NCBI GenBank assembly: GCA_018238155.1
Contig: JABCTZ010000046.1
Coordinates: 1 to 64,000, forward strand
Source of the DNA: Candidatus Heimdallarchaeota archaeon
GTDB taxonomy: Archaea > Asgardarchaeota > Heimdallarchaeia > JABLTI01
Reading direction: 5' to 3'
Length of the DNA stretch: 64,000 bases
In this document: positions 43,540-52,796 of the stretch, piece after piece
Layout of the letters: each line of letters starts with the position of its first letter
Numbering within the stretch: the stretch's first letter is position 1
Notes under the pieces: generated by a model
What the model was told of the DNA's origin: nothing
The model's database searches: none
Seen by the model: only the letters and a program-made list of their open reading frames with translations
Program-made: the position numbers and the translations under genes

Positions 43540-46500
43540 ATGAACTCTAGGATTAAAATTCTTAAAGATATAATGGAAATCGAAAAGCAATTCGCTCTTG
43601 AGAAAATTAATTCTGAAGTTTTCGAAACCAAAATGCATGTATTAGAACAAAAATTCCAACAAGCAAATGCACTAACAGAAGATGAATTACGATTAGCAAT
43701 CGATACAAAAGAAATCCCTCTTAGTGCTAATAGTTTAATTGGTAAAATATCAATTGAAAATTTGATACCAAACAGTAAAGTCCCTCGAACGTTCTTTAGA
43801 CACCTTAAAATTCGAAGAGAAATAAGTGAATTAGAAAGGAATGTAAAAAAATTAAAGCATGATATGCACAAAATAAAGATCCTATTAGCAGAGAAAAAAG
43901 TAAATCAAGATTCTGCTACAAGAAAATTGGAAACGTTAGAGTATGATCTTAGACTAGCTCAAAATCGATTTGGTGCTCGAGAGAAATATCTAAAACGAAA
44001 CCCATCAAAAGGTCACCTACTTAAATTCACTCTGACGAATTTTCTGCAATTCTCCTATGGTCATGGCGTGGAAAACAATGCTGAATTATTAACGATAACT
44101 CAAGAACTAAAGAAGGAAATTAATTTAAGAATTAAATATCGTGATGCTTTAGCAGAGTTACTTGCAACACTAAAAACAACTCAATTGGAAATTCGTTCCT
44201 CTTCAAAAATCGGCTCACTTCCTGACTTTAAAAAATTACGCGAATTTCAACAAACAATAAATGAACTTCATGATTACATAAAATTACTAACTGTTGATAT
44301 AAATGACTTTCAAAATTGTTTAAGCAGATTAGAAAAAAATAATTTAAAAATGGATGAATCACATGAATTATTTGTTGATAATTCATTTGGAATCAATGTG
44401 GATGCCAGTACAGAGAACCTTTCATCACCGATAGAAAATGAAAGTAAACTTAGTGCTTCTGAAGTTGAAACTGATCCGTTACTTAAAACTATAGCTATTG
44501 ATGAAGATAAGTTTGAAAATACTTTCTTTTTAATTGACACATTAGATATTGAAGATACTATTGAAGAAGATAAAGTATCTTTGAAATCAGAAGAAATTGA
44601 TGCGAAATTACGTGTACCTGAAACACCACAATTAACAATTTCAACTGATATTGGTTTAGAAATAGTCGGTATGGAAGATTTCAATTTACAATATAATATT
44701 AAAGGGTCTCCAAAAAGAATGAACGAGCTAACTGAAGGAGTAATCCTCAATTCTTTTGAAGAATTTCTAACTCAACTTTTGGATTCAAAAGAAGTTGAAG
44801 AAGAACCAAAAACGGTAAAAGTAGAAAAACCACAAAGCAAACAAGTGATTGCAAAAGCAACCTTCAAAAGTTTAGCAGAAGAAGTAAAAAAACGAAAGAC
44901 TTCTGATATTCCTAAACCCTCTAAGAGAGATTCAGAACATAGTATTGAAGCTCAAGAAGTAGGAGAAGCTTTTGATGAAATCACTGAAATAAAAGAAATT
45001 AGTGCTTTACAACAAGATGAATTAGAAGCAATTGAAATACATGAGCCCGAAATTCCAGTAAGTGAATCAACAGAAGCAGTTGGAGAGATACCAACAATTC
45101 CGGATGTAGAAAATAGCTCCCTCCCCGAAATTGATTCTTCTTTAGGTGAAGCTTTGTCACCGGAAAAAGCTCAACAAGAGACAAAAGAAATTAGTCCTTC
45201 TCGTCAAATTGTTGAAGAAAATCTGATAAAACCACAAAAAACTTCTATGGTTTCAGAGAAATTATTGGAAGCAGCAACAGAAGCATGGAAATTAACTGGT
45301 AAAGCTCTATTTAATCTCAAAGATGATGGTTCACGTGAATTTTACGGTTACTTGCAAGAAGCAGTAGTTTATGATAAAAATAAATTAGGATACACTTTGG
45401 TAACAGAACCAATTGCAGATCAAACTGTGATTGATAAAATATTCGATCAAATAAAACCTCTCTGGGTTACAGAAGAGCTATTGGAATCAGCAACAAAACG
45501 GAAAGTTTTTCTTATTCAAGAAGTAGTTGACTCTTTACAGATACAGAGAGATGTAGCTTTACATATTTCCAAATTACAAGAATTCTCGAATTTTAGAAAT
45601 ATCAATTTCCCAAGCTCAGATAAAATTGGAAAACCAGAGATTCTTGGCCTGGTGCCAATCAATAAAATAAGAATTAAACGTGGATCGATTATTTGCAAAT
45701 TAGATGATATTGCAGCACAACAACCATATAGAACTGCTCCATGGTCAGCAAATGATTTTGAAAATGAAGAGAATAATCCGATAGGAAAAAACTGCTTATT
45801 ACATCATGGAGTTTCATTTGGTAAAATAATAGCTTCCGTGAAGCATCCACTTATGGGGAATGTTTTTCTTGTAGACACAAATCAACCTGATAAATCAATT
45901 GTCAATTATTTAGTCCAGAGATTGAATATTTCTGAAGATGATAAAACGGAACGACTTTGGCTATTGAAATACCTAATAGCTAAACAGTTGCGGATTCCAG
46001 AAGGTGAAGCTCTTAAACCAAAGACATTAATTAACTACTCATTACAAAGAGGTTTCCCAATACTCCCTAATGAAATTCTCAACTCTTATAGAGTATTTAT
46101 TTCAGGTGGATCTATCAATAGTATCAAAAGAAATAATGTTACTTTAAAAAATTCTGCACGAATTTTCCATCCTTCTGAAGTCATTCCAATAGAATGCTTA
46201 CGTGTTCGAACAACAAATGGTCGGCATTTGGGAACCTGTCTAGGTATTTCCTTATCAGATAAACCCGTTCTTCTTATTTCTGAAAAATTATCTCGAGAAA
46301 TGGTTGCACTTTTCACCAATGCAACTGTAGAAAAACAAATTATGACTGACATTTCAGACTCAGTAATTGGAAGTATTGGAGTAGAGTTACGAGATTCCTT
46401 GTGTCCACATAATATTTTGAAAACACTTATTGTTGGAAGAAAAATACAAACATTAACAGAATATGGTCATTATCTTTCAAAAATGATTGTCACAGGTATT

Positions 46501-46596
46501 GATCTGTCGAGAATTCAAGTCGTAGAGAAAGGAACGGTCTATATTACTGCAATGGAAGTATTTTCAAATCCAAATATCTTTGGACAAGAAAACTAA
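43540..46596 (+). CDS. Large coiled-coil protein with acidic linker and PRC-barrel-like C-terminus
   Basis: 1018 residues from ATG. Residues 1-280 are charged helices with heptad patterns ('ALEKINSEVFETKMHVLEQK', 'LKHDMHKIKILLAEKK'). Residues about 280-570 are a low-complexity, Glu/Ser/Pro-rich linker. Residues about 575-700 are helical ('VSEKLLEAATEAWKLTGKAL', 'PLWVTEELLESATKRKVFLI'). The rest is beta-rich, with segments resembling PRC barrels: 'NPIGKNCLLHHGVSFGKIIA', 'PIECLRVRTTNGRHLGTCLG', 'DSVIGSIGVELRDSL'. No enzyme motif, signal or membrane helix is visible. I do not recognise a family. A structural or scaffold role in the cytoplasm is a reasonable guess. Confidence 0.8.
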   Translation: MNSRIKILKDIMEIEKQFALEKINSEVFETKMHVLEQKFQQANALTEDELRLAIDTKEIPLSANSLIGKISIENLIPNSKVPRTFFRHLKIRREISELERNVKKLKHDMHKIKILLAEKKVNQDSATRKLETLEYDLRLAQNRFGAREKYLKRNPSKGHLLKFTLTNFLQFSYGHGVENNAELLTITQELKKEINLRIKYRDALAELLATLKTTQLEIRSSSKIGSLPDFKKLREFQQTINELHDYIKLLTVDINDFQNCLSRLEKNNLKMDESHELFVDNSFGINVDASTENLSSPIENESKLSASEVETDPLLKTIAIDEDKFENTFFLIDTLDIEDTIEEDKVSLKSEEIDAKLRVPETPQLTISTDIGLEIVGMEDFNLQYNIKGSPKRMNELTEGVILNSFEEFLTQLLDSKEVEEEPKTVKVEKPQSKQVIAKATFKSLAEEVKKRKTSDIPKPSKRDSEHSIEAQEVGEAFDEITEIKEISALQQDELEAIEIHEPEIPVSESTEAVGEIPTIPDVENSSLPEIDSSLGEALSPEKAQQETKEISPSRQIVEENLIKPQKTSMVSEKLLEAATEAWKLTGKALFNLKDDGSREFYGYLQEAVVYDKNKLGYTLVTEPIADQTVIDKIFDQIKPLWVTEELLESATKRKVFLIQEVVDSLQIQRDVALHISKLQEFSNFRNINFPSSDKIGKPEILGLVPINKIRIKRGSIICKLDDIAAQQPYRTAPWSANDFENEENNPIGKNCLLHHGVSFGKIIASVKHPLMGNVFLVDTNQPDKSIVNYLVQRLNISEDDKTERLWLLKYLIAKQLRIPEGEALKPKTLINYSLQRGFPILPNEILNSYRVFISGGSINSIKRNNVTLKNSARIFHPSEVIPIECLRVRTTNGRHLGTCLGISLSDKPVLLISEKLSREMVALFTNATVEKQIMTDISDSVIGSIGVELRDSLCPHNILKTLIVGRKIQTLTEYGHYLSKMIVTGIDLSRIQVVEKGTVYITAMEVFSNPNIFGQEN

Positions 46597-46647
46597 AATA
46601 AGAAAAAAGTTTTTCTAAAAAAATAAGAAAGAAGTCTATGATGACGA

Positions 46648-47025
46648 TTAACCTGGTTTCACTTCAGATGCTAAACGGGCAATATCAACATATGCATGTC
46701 TTACTTGATGAGAAGGTGAACACCAAGCCATCACGAAACCTTGCCAGAAGGGAGTTTTTGCAATAACTATGTGCCCTTGTTTTTGAGTGTTTGTGCAAAT
46801 CATTCGACTATTTGTTATATCAATGGTTGAATATTTTATCCCTTGTATCACTATCCAAGGAGCTTTTTTTGTCCATGAATCAATCATGGTTGGTCCATCT
46901 ACTTGCCAATTTTGTGTTTGCCAATGGACAGCACCATCAGCCCCTATTAAAGCAAGTGCTCCTACTACACCATCATTTTGTAATCTTGCAGCTTCTGATT
47001 CAAATGTCAATTTAGTTATCTCCAT
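46648..47025 (-). CDS. Profilin-like protein
   Basis: 125 residues from ATG, the usual profilin length. The pattern fits profilin from end to end: 'VGALALIGADGAVHWQTQNW' (strand 1 with G.DG..W), 'WIVIQGIKYSTIDITNSRM' (the GxKY strand), 'QGHIVIAKTPFWQGFVMAW' (the G-x-I-x-I-x-KT strand), and a C-terminal helix 'VRHAYVDIARLASEV'. Eukaryotic profilin binds actin monomers and poly-proline, and Asgard profilins are known to bind actin. A roadblock/LC7 domain is the main alternative because the folds share a strand order, but Trp35 and Trp40, GxKY and the KT motif favour profilin. It is convergent with the 1018-residue coiled-coil gene and downstream of the subtilase. No actin gene is in the window. 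Confidence 0.72.
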   Translation of the reverse strand: MEITKLTFESEAARLQNDGVVGALALIGADGAVHWQTQNWQVDGPTMIDSWTKKAPWIVIQGIKYSTIDITNSRMICTNTQKQGHIVIAKTPFWQGFVMAWCSPSHQVRHAYVDIARLASEVKPG

Positions 47026-47226
47026 CTATTATTTTTCTACAAATGTTAGTTTGACGTTTAATATTGTCAAATCTATTTTAACAACTTATTTATTAAGTCC
47101 TATGGTTGATGTAAAAAAATTTCAATTGCGGCAAATGAGTATCTCTATTAGAAAGAGGCTAAAAAAAACAGCAAAAAAGGAAAAAGAAGCGAAATACGAG
47201 ATTTCTCGTTTCGCATCATAGATAGT

Positions 47227-50175
47227 TTATTTCTTTCGTCTTGAAATCAGATAGCTACCTGCTAAACCTAAAATGCTAATTGAAATCAAAATTATTGGTG
47301 TAAATCCAGCCTTAACTGTCTCAGTACATTCAAAGAGCAGATAATCAAATTCATCGACACCTGTTGTTCCACATTCAGGATAGAAATGATAGGTACCAAG
47401 GGATTCACATTCATAAGCAAATGACCACATACCATTAGTTAATTCTACCCAAGTAAGGTTGTGACGTGTATCTTCGGGAGTGATAACATATCCACCAAAG
47501 TCTGCACCAGGACCACTAATGTATTCATAAGTCATGTTCATTACTCCAGCAGTAAAGGAGTAATTATATTGTTTAATCCTATGCTCTGCTGTTGCCCATC
47601 GGACAAGATTTCGACCGAAAACATCATTCTGTGTACCAATGCCACTGTATTTGTTTTTATACCCATCACTATCTAGAGCAAAGTTTGTTGACATAACAAT
47701 AACTCTTCCGCCAGATGGTGCTTGGTAATAAGCAACTGTGGAATAATCATATCCTGCAGCAAATTCAGTGACTTGAACCGCATCACCTGATGTTTCTAAA
47801 GAACATCCATAATGATCAACACCGGTAACTCCAGCTGTAAGAGCATGATTGCCTACTGGATTTACGATGAGTGTAGATGGTGAACCCCAAATATCATCTC
47901 GAACGTGTATACCATATTGATCTGTGAATTCATTGATGTGAGTAACATTTGTTCCATAAACCATTGAGAGTTCATCATTAAAGGCGTTTCCATTGAAATT
48001 AAGGAAAACACTTCCACCTGCAGTGACAAAATTACTTAATGCTGTTAATTCTGCTGTAGAAAGTGGATTATATGTAGAACTATCCAATGCATCATCTATG
48101 AGAATGCTGTATGGATCTGGGAACCACACTGCTTCATAATTGCTTAATATATCTGCAGTAAGAACAATACTTTGTTCACTAATAACCCAACCTCTATTCA
48201 ATAGATCGGCAGTAAAGAATTTATATTGTCCATACATGTGATCATTCATCCAATTTGTTGTCCTATAATTGAGGAGCATTCTATGTTCCCCATGGCTTGG
48301 AACAACTTTGATTTTGACATCAACAGTATCTAAAACGGTTCCTTTGTATTTAAAAGTAAATTCTCCGTTGTAAGTACCAGGCGCAGTGGTTACTGGAACT
48401 GAATAAGTGACTCTAGCAGTTGCAGAGTAGTAGTTACTAACTTCATCTAAATCTAATAAAGCTGCAGCGGTACCTGAAACTTCCAAAGTTAAATTATTGT
48501 CTCTAAATGGTGAGACACAAGTGACAAATTGTTCTACCACTTGACCTTGAAGTAATTCAGCATAAATAGATACTGGATTAGTAAGTGGATTAAGAGCACC
48601 AATGATTGGATAATTGCCTTCTTTATCAGCATTTATTAACAAAGTAGCTGCGGCACCAACGTTAGCCATACCTCTACCTTGTATTAAGTGATCAAATGAA
48701 TGTGTTGGTAATGGTTTTGCTGTGTACATTAAAGCACTTTTAATTGCACCAGGATTATATGAGAGACTTTCTGTTTTACAAACATCAACTAATATAGCTG
48801 CAGCACCGGCTATTTGTGGTGCGGACATAGAAGTACCACTCATTGAAACATATCCAGTATCAGATTGATAACTGCAAGACATGATACCGTAACCAGGAGC
48901 TACTAAATCTGGTTTCATTGTATTATCAGCATTTGGTCCTAGAGATGAGAAATAAGCCATACTTAATGGAAGTGAAGAGTCATCTGCTGCACCAACAGAA
49001 ATAGCTGCGGTAGGAGAATCTGTAGAATAAACACCTTGATCGCCTTCATTACCGTTTGAATGAACAAATTTTACTCCGTTATTATTAACAACGTTCGTAA
49101 TAGCTGCTTCTAGAATATTGATACTTGGTTCCGCTCCACATCCAAAGCTCATATTGATAACATCAGCACCTTGAGCTGATAACCAATTTACACCGGCAAT
49201 CATTGATACCAATGTTGCGGGAGCACCATCTTCGTGATGATCACCAATTTTTGCTGCATAAAATGTTACTCCAGGAGCAATACCAACTCTTTGTGAATTA
49301 GCTGTACCATCACCACCAACTATACCTGCGACATGAGTGCCGTGCCCAACAAAATCAGTGTTGGATGTATCAGTAAAATCATATCCATATCCTATTGTAA
49401 CGAAACTTTGTTGTTTACCAACTCTACCTGATAGGTCTGCATGAGTTGAACGAATGCCAGTATCAAGAATTCCGACATTAACTCCGCTTCCATCATATCC
49501 AGCATTTACCAATAGAGTAGCATTCATTGTATTGGCATTTTTTAAAGTATCAGGAGAAAAGGAATAATCAGTATCATCCTTAACAGTATCAAATGTATAA
49601 TAAATATCAGTTGTATCAGCTATTGTTGAATATGCACCAAGACTTTTGATGTCATTTTCAACACCAGAATAATAAGGTACTAAAGCACAACCTGTTTCCC
49701 AAAATATTTCACTGTTTTCAAAAGCTAACAAAGTGGATAGATCAGAGAAATCAGATCCGACAATTGCAACCATGATAAATCTTATTTCTGCAGTAGTAAT
49801 AAAAACAACATCAGTCAATTCTGCAATTTGATATAATGAATCTTCTGTTGTAGAGATTTTTACTCTTGTTCCTGCATCCCAAATATCGTTAGTGCAAACA
49901 GCACCAAGATTAGTCAATTTTTGCAAATCAAGGGAATCAATGCGATGATTGAATTTGATAGCAATCTCATCTGAGTATCCGTTGGTAAATGCCGTGGTAC
50001 TCAATAATTTATCGTCTATTTTATCTCCATTATTATCAATTGCTTCTTTCATGTACAAAGTTGGTTCTGTAACACTAAAAGCGGACACATTAATATTAGC
50101 AATTATTTTGGGTCCGGCAGCAGATAATATGAATAATGATAGAAGACTTAAACCTAGAATAGTTCCTTTCTTCAT
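47227..50175 (-). CDS. Secreted subtilisin-like serine protease (S8) with C-terminal membrane anchor
   Basis: 982 residues from ATG. A signal peptide (1-25) and a propeptide-like region precede the S8 domain (about 215-515). The catalytic triad is complete: Asp in 'VNVGILDTGIRSTHADL', His in 'DFVGHGTHVAGIVG', Ser in 'MSGTSMSAPQIAGAAA'. The oxyanion Asn lies in 'FVHSNGNEGDQG'. A large C-terminal region (about 520-940) is beta-rich and includes an alpha/beta segment resembling a glutamine-amidotransferase-like fold ('NYEAVWFPDPYSI', 'GGSVFLNFNGNAF'). One hydrophobic helix and the end SRRKK anchor it at the cell surface. It probably degrades extracellular protein or processes surface proteins. 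Confidence 0.93.
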   Translation of the reverse strand: MKKGTILGLSLLSLFILSAAGPKIIANINVSAFSVTEPTLYMKEAIDNNGDKIDDKLLSTTAFTNGYSDEIAIKFNHRIDSLDLQKLTNLGAVCTNDIWDAGTRVKISTTEDSLYQIAELTDVVFITTAEIRFIMVAIVGSDFSDLSTLLAFENSEIFWETGCALVPYYSGVENDIKSLGAYSTIADTTDIYYTFDTVKDDTDYSFSPDTLKNANTMNATLLVNAGYDGSGVNVGILDTGIRSTHADLSGRVGKQQSFVTIGYGYDFTDTSNTDFVGHGTHVAGIVGGDGTANSQRVGIAPGVTFYAAKIGDHHEDGAPATLVSMIAGVNWLSAQGADVINMSFGCGAEPSINILEAAITNVVNNNGVKFVHSNGNEGDQGVYSTDSPTAAISVGAADDSSLPLSMAYFSSLGPNADNTMKPDLVAPGYGIMSCSYQSDTGYVSMSGTSMSAPQIAGAAAILVDVCKTESLSYNPGAIKSALMYTAKPLPTHSFDHLIQGRGMANVGAAATLLINADKEGNYPIIGALNPLTNPVSIYAELLQGQVVEQFVTCVSPFRDNNLTLEVSGTAAALLDLDEVSNYYSATARVTYSVPVTTAPGTYNGEFTFKYKGTVLDTVDVKIKVVPSHGEHRMLLNYRTTNWMNDHMYGQYKFFTADLLNRGWVISEQSIVLTADILSNYEAVWFPDPYSILIDDALDSSTYNPLSTAELTALSNFVTAGGSVFLNFNGNAFNDELSMVYGTNVTHINEFTDQYGIHVRDDIWGSPSTLIVNPVGNHALTAGVTGVDHYGCSLETSGDAVQVTEFAAGYDYSTVAYYQAPSGGRVIVMSTNFALDSDGYKNKYSGIGTQNDVFGRNLVRWATAEHRIKQYNYSFTAGVMNMTYEYISGPGADFGGYVITPEDTRHNLTWVELTNGMWSFAYECESLGTYHFYPECGTTGVDEFDYLLFECTETVKAGFTPIILISISILGLAGSYLISRRKK

Positions 50176-50310
50176 TTTCTACACCCATATATTATTTCTT
50201 TCTACTAAACATTGAATCTAGAAATGAATCTATCTACTTCTAAATCCAAAACTAAAAGAAGATAAGAAAATTCTTCTAAAAAAAGGTTTCTTCAAAACTT
50301 ATTTTAAATT

Positions 50311-51261
50311 TCACAAACGACTTGCTATTTTAAAGGTAATTTCTATGAGTGCTTGTAAAGAATTGCTGAACAGATATGTAATGGGTTCAATTCCGACTCC
50401 CCCAGTATTTAGTATGGCGAAAATTCCTCCTACTTTAATTGGTTCAATTAGTTCTTTCAATATCACATGCGCTTTTTTCGTTTTTTTCTCCTTGAATAGT
50501 TTTTCAAATTCATTATTTGGAAAAGTATGATATTTGATAGCCAAATTCTCCATTATTCGAAGAACTTTATCATTGTTAACAATATTTATTGTGCTATTAA
50601 AGGAAGGAGAATAAGCATTTATAGTCAAAAGTATTTGAGCCATGTGTTTTGATGCACCAAATTCTGGTGGAAGAAGTGCGCGTACTTTCCCTCTAATTTT
50701 TGTTATTCGTCCAGGAAACGCAGCAATATCATCTATTGTTTTCGGTTCTGGCAAACATTTGCATATATTGAGCAACACTTGGGGCATTACCTTTACAAAA
50801 TCTTCCTTTCTCTCCATTGCGGATAATACTTCCAATAATTCAGTAATAACTTTCTTTCTACTTTCGATTAGAATTTCATCTGTTATCGGTAAGCATCCTT
50901 GGCACCCGGCAGTTATTCCCGGATAACTTTTCACATGCTTTCTACAAGTTAAACCACTTATTCGGAGATTCACACAACTAGAGCAAATTTTTCTGATGAT
51001 TTCTTCAGGTGAAGCATTGTTGATAGAACTAGCAACAATATCATTAACTAGCAGCTTCACAGTATTACTTTCAAGATATTCCTCCTTACCTTCCGCTCGA
51101 ATAGTATCTAATGATTTAAGATAACTACTTATCGTTGGTTGGCTTACACCCATTTTTTCAGCAACTTCACTTTGGGTCATATGATTTATCAATTCTTGAG
51201 CTACCAGCCCACGGACAAGTGGTAAAAAATTCTGAGTTACAATTTCACAAGGAGGACGCAT
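50311..51261 (-). CDS. Thiamine-type transcriptional regulator: HTH, Cys cluster and ThiN-like domain
   Basis: 316 residues from ATG. Residues 1-55 are an HTH: 'FLPLVRGLVAQELINHMTQS' and 'VAEKMGVSQPTISSYLKSL'. Residues about 90-125 hold cysteines (CSSC, LTCRKH, GCQGC) that could bind iron-sulfur or zinc. Residues about 200-316 resemble ThiN, the thiamine-phosphate synthase domain: 'ENLAIKYHTFPNNEFEKL', 'GGVGIEPITYLFSNSLQAL'. The archaeal regulator ThiR joins HTH and ThiN and represses thiamine genes when it binds thiamine phosphates. Here the usual DRGG before GxEP reads NTGGVGIEP, so ligand binding may differ. It is a single gene; no thiamine genes are nearby. Confidence 0.82.
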   Translation of the reverse strand: MRPPCEIVTQNFLPLVRGLVAQELINHMTQSEVAEKMGVSQPTISSYLKSLDTIRAEGKEEYLESNTVKLLVNDIVASSINNASPEEIIRKICSSCVNLRISGLTCRKHVKSYPGITAGCQGCLPITDEILIESRKKVITELLEVLSAMERKEDFVKVMPQVLLNICKCLPEPKTIDDIAAFPGRITKIRGKVRALLPPEFGASKHMAQILLTINAYSPSFNSTINIVNNDKVLRIMENLAIKYHTFPNNEFEKLFKEKKTKKAHVILKELIEPIKVGGIFAILNTGGVGIEPITYLFSNSLQALIEITFKIASRL

Positions 51262-51382
51262 TTTTCAATACCCAGTAAAGATTGTATTAAGTCAAATAAA
51301 TGATTTTCTATTTTTAACTTTAAAATGGCAAGAAGAAAAGAATGAAAGCTATTTAGCTTTCATAAATAACCTTTTTTTGATC

Positions 51383-52678
51383 TTATTTATCCATATTGGC
51401 AAGAAGCTTAGGTTTACGATTTCCATCTGCTTCAAGAATTTTATTGCATTTATTGCAAACTCTTACCTTAACCTTCTCGAAAGTGTATGAAGACAATTCA
51501 TGTTTTGCAAAAGATTCACCACACTCTGCACAAGTTTTAAGATGGACGGTTTCATCAGATGCTAGTTCCTCTTGTTGAGGAGGTAGTGCAATTAAATTTC
51601 TTTGAGAGTCACTGAGCATTGGTTGTTGAGTTTGTTGTGGTTGCAGAGTTTGTTGTGGTTGCTGAGTTTGTTGTTGTGATTGCTGACCTCTAGCAAGTGC
51701 TTTTACCGCATCAAATGAGCTTTTTGGTACTGCAGGTAAGTTAAAATTATCAGTAAAATTAAGAATTTTCTGGTGATCTTTTTCACGACCAACACGCTTG
51801 AGAAAGTCACCAAGTTCAACATCTATCAAAGAAAGCTCTGAAAGTAATGCAGTATTTTGAATGGTTTTTGGATCTCGTTTTTTCAGTGTAGGTTGTTGAC
51901 CGGGTTGTCCTGGAATATATTCAGGAGGTTTATTTAAAACATCTAAATCTACGTTTTTTAATCGTAGGAGGATATCATCAAGGAGTTTATTATAAAGGTC
52001 ATCCCGTTTTTGGCGATTCAAGATTTCAATGTAAGGTTCAATAGCTTGATAATGATAATGATTGAAAATATTATCATAAAAGACATCTATACCAAATTCC
52101 AATATTCCATCCAAAAGCTCTTGCTCAGTGATTTTAAAATTTTCAGATAAATAGCTAACCCAATCAGCAGGTAAATCAAACGGTTGAAGAATCAAAATTG
52201 AAACAATTTGATCAAACAGTGCATCCTGATATTGTGACATATCATCAACTTTGCTCATAGCTTTTAATGCTTGATTGAAGAATATTTTAGTTCCACTAAT
52301 TGCATATCTGGATAAACCAACAAAAACTCGTTGATGAGGTTTGAGATTAGAAATCATCATACGAGTAAGAATGAATGCTGCGAGAAAATTAAGCAGAAAA
52401 GATAATAAGAGTCCATAGAGACCATAAGAAAATCTTGTCATAAGCTTCGTTTCATTAGAAAAAATAATCATTGAAGCAATTAACCAAATAATTCCTGTCG
52501 CACAAGAACCTATCCGGAAGTAGTGATAAAATTTACCAATTTTTGCTTGGCGAGCACATGTTTGACATGCACCACTATTATCAAGTTCTGCTTCAGTTAC
52601 ACAACTTTTACAGATAGAAACATTACAAATAGCACATCTTTCTTCAGATTCTACGATTGGATGATAAACGCATTTCAT
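51383..52678 (-). CDS. Membrane protein with N-terminal B-box-type zinc finger and C-terminal zinc ribbon
   Basis: 431 residues from ATG. The N-terminus is a B-box-like zinc finger: 'CVYHPIVESEERCAICNVSI', 'CKSCVTEAELDNSGACQTC'. Two membrane helices follow (about 60-115: 'GSCATGIIWLIASMIIF', 'LYGLLLSFLLNFLAAFILT'). The middle is a soluble helical region (about 125-330). A Gln/Pro/Thr-rich linker (about 335-370, QQTQQPQQTLQPQQTQQP) leads to a second zinc site, 'CAECGESFAKHEL' and 'VRVCNKCNKIL'. B-box fingers are common in eukaryotic TRIM proteins, but short bacterial and archaeal versions exist, usually with membrane helices. Function is unknown. Confidence 0.82.
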   Translation of the reverse strand: MKCVYHPIVESEERCAICNVSICKSCVTEAELDNSGACQTCARQAKIGKFYHYFRIGSCATGIIWLIASMIIFSNETKLMTRFSYGLYGLLLSFLLNFLAAFILTRMMISNLKPHQRVFVGLSRYAISGTKIFFNQALKAMSKVDDMSQYQDALFDQIVSILILQPFDLPADWVSYLSENFKITEQELLDGILEFGIDVFYDNIFNHYHYQAIEPYIEILNRQKRDDLYNKLLDDILLRLKNVDLDVLNKPPEYIPGQPGQQPTLKKRDPKTIQNTALLSELSLIDVELGDFLKRVGREKDHQKILNFTDNFNLPAVPKSSFDAVKALARGQQSQQQTQQPQQTLQPQQTQQPMLSDSQRNLIALPPQQEELASDETVHLKTCAECGESFAKHELSSYTFEKVKVRVCNKCNKILEADGNRKPKLLANMDK

Positions 52679-52796
52679 TGGAATCCCTCGAAGTTACAAA
52701 TAATACTAACAGCGTTAATATATTTTACCAAAATTACTCCTTTTTAATTATTCCTTCAGCTTTTGACAAAAGAAAAAAGAAAGAAACGGGAAAAAA

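Noticed and set aside
43410..43871. 153-residue frame on the minus strand at the start of the 1018-residue gene
   Set aside because: Its residues are the antisense of a helical coding region; Leu/Ser/Phe-rich content is typical of such shadows, and it overlaps the better frame.
46648..47025. Profilin-like gene considered as roadblock/LC7
   Set aside because: Length and strand order are compatible, but the Trp pair, GxKY and the KT strand follow profilin more closely; kept as profilin-like with reduced confidence.
51610..51700. Repetitive GTTGTTGAGTTTG-like DNA considered as a repeat element
   Set aside because: It encodes the Gln/Pro/Thr-rich linker of the B-box protein in frame and is low-complexity coding sequence.
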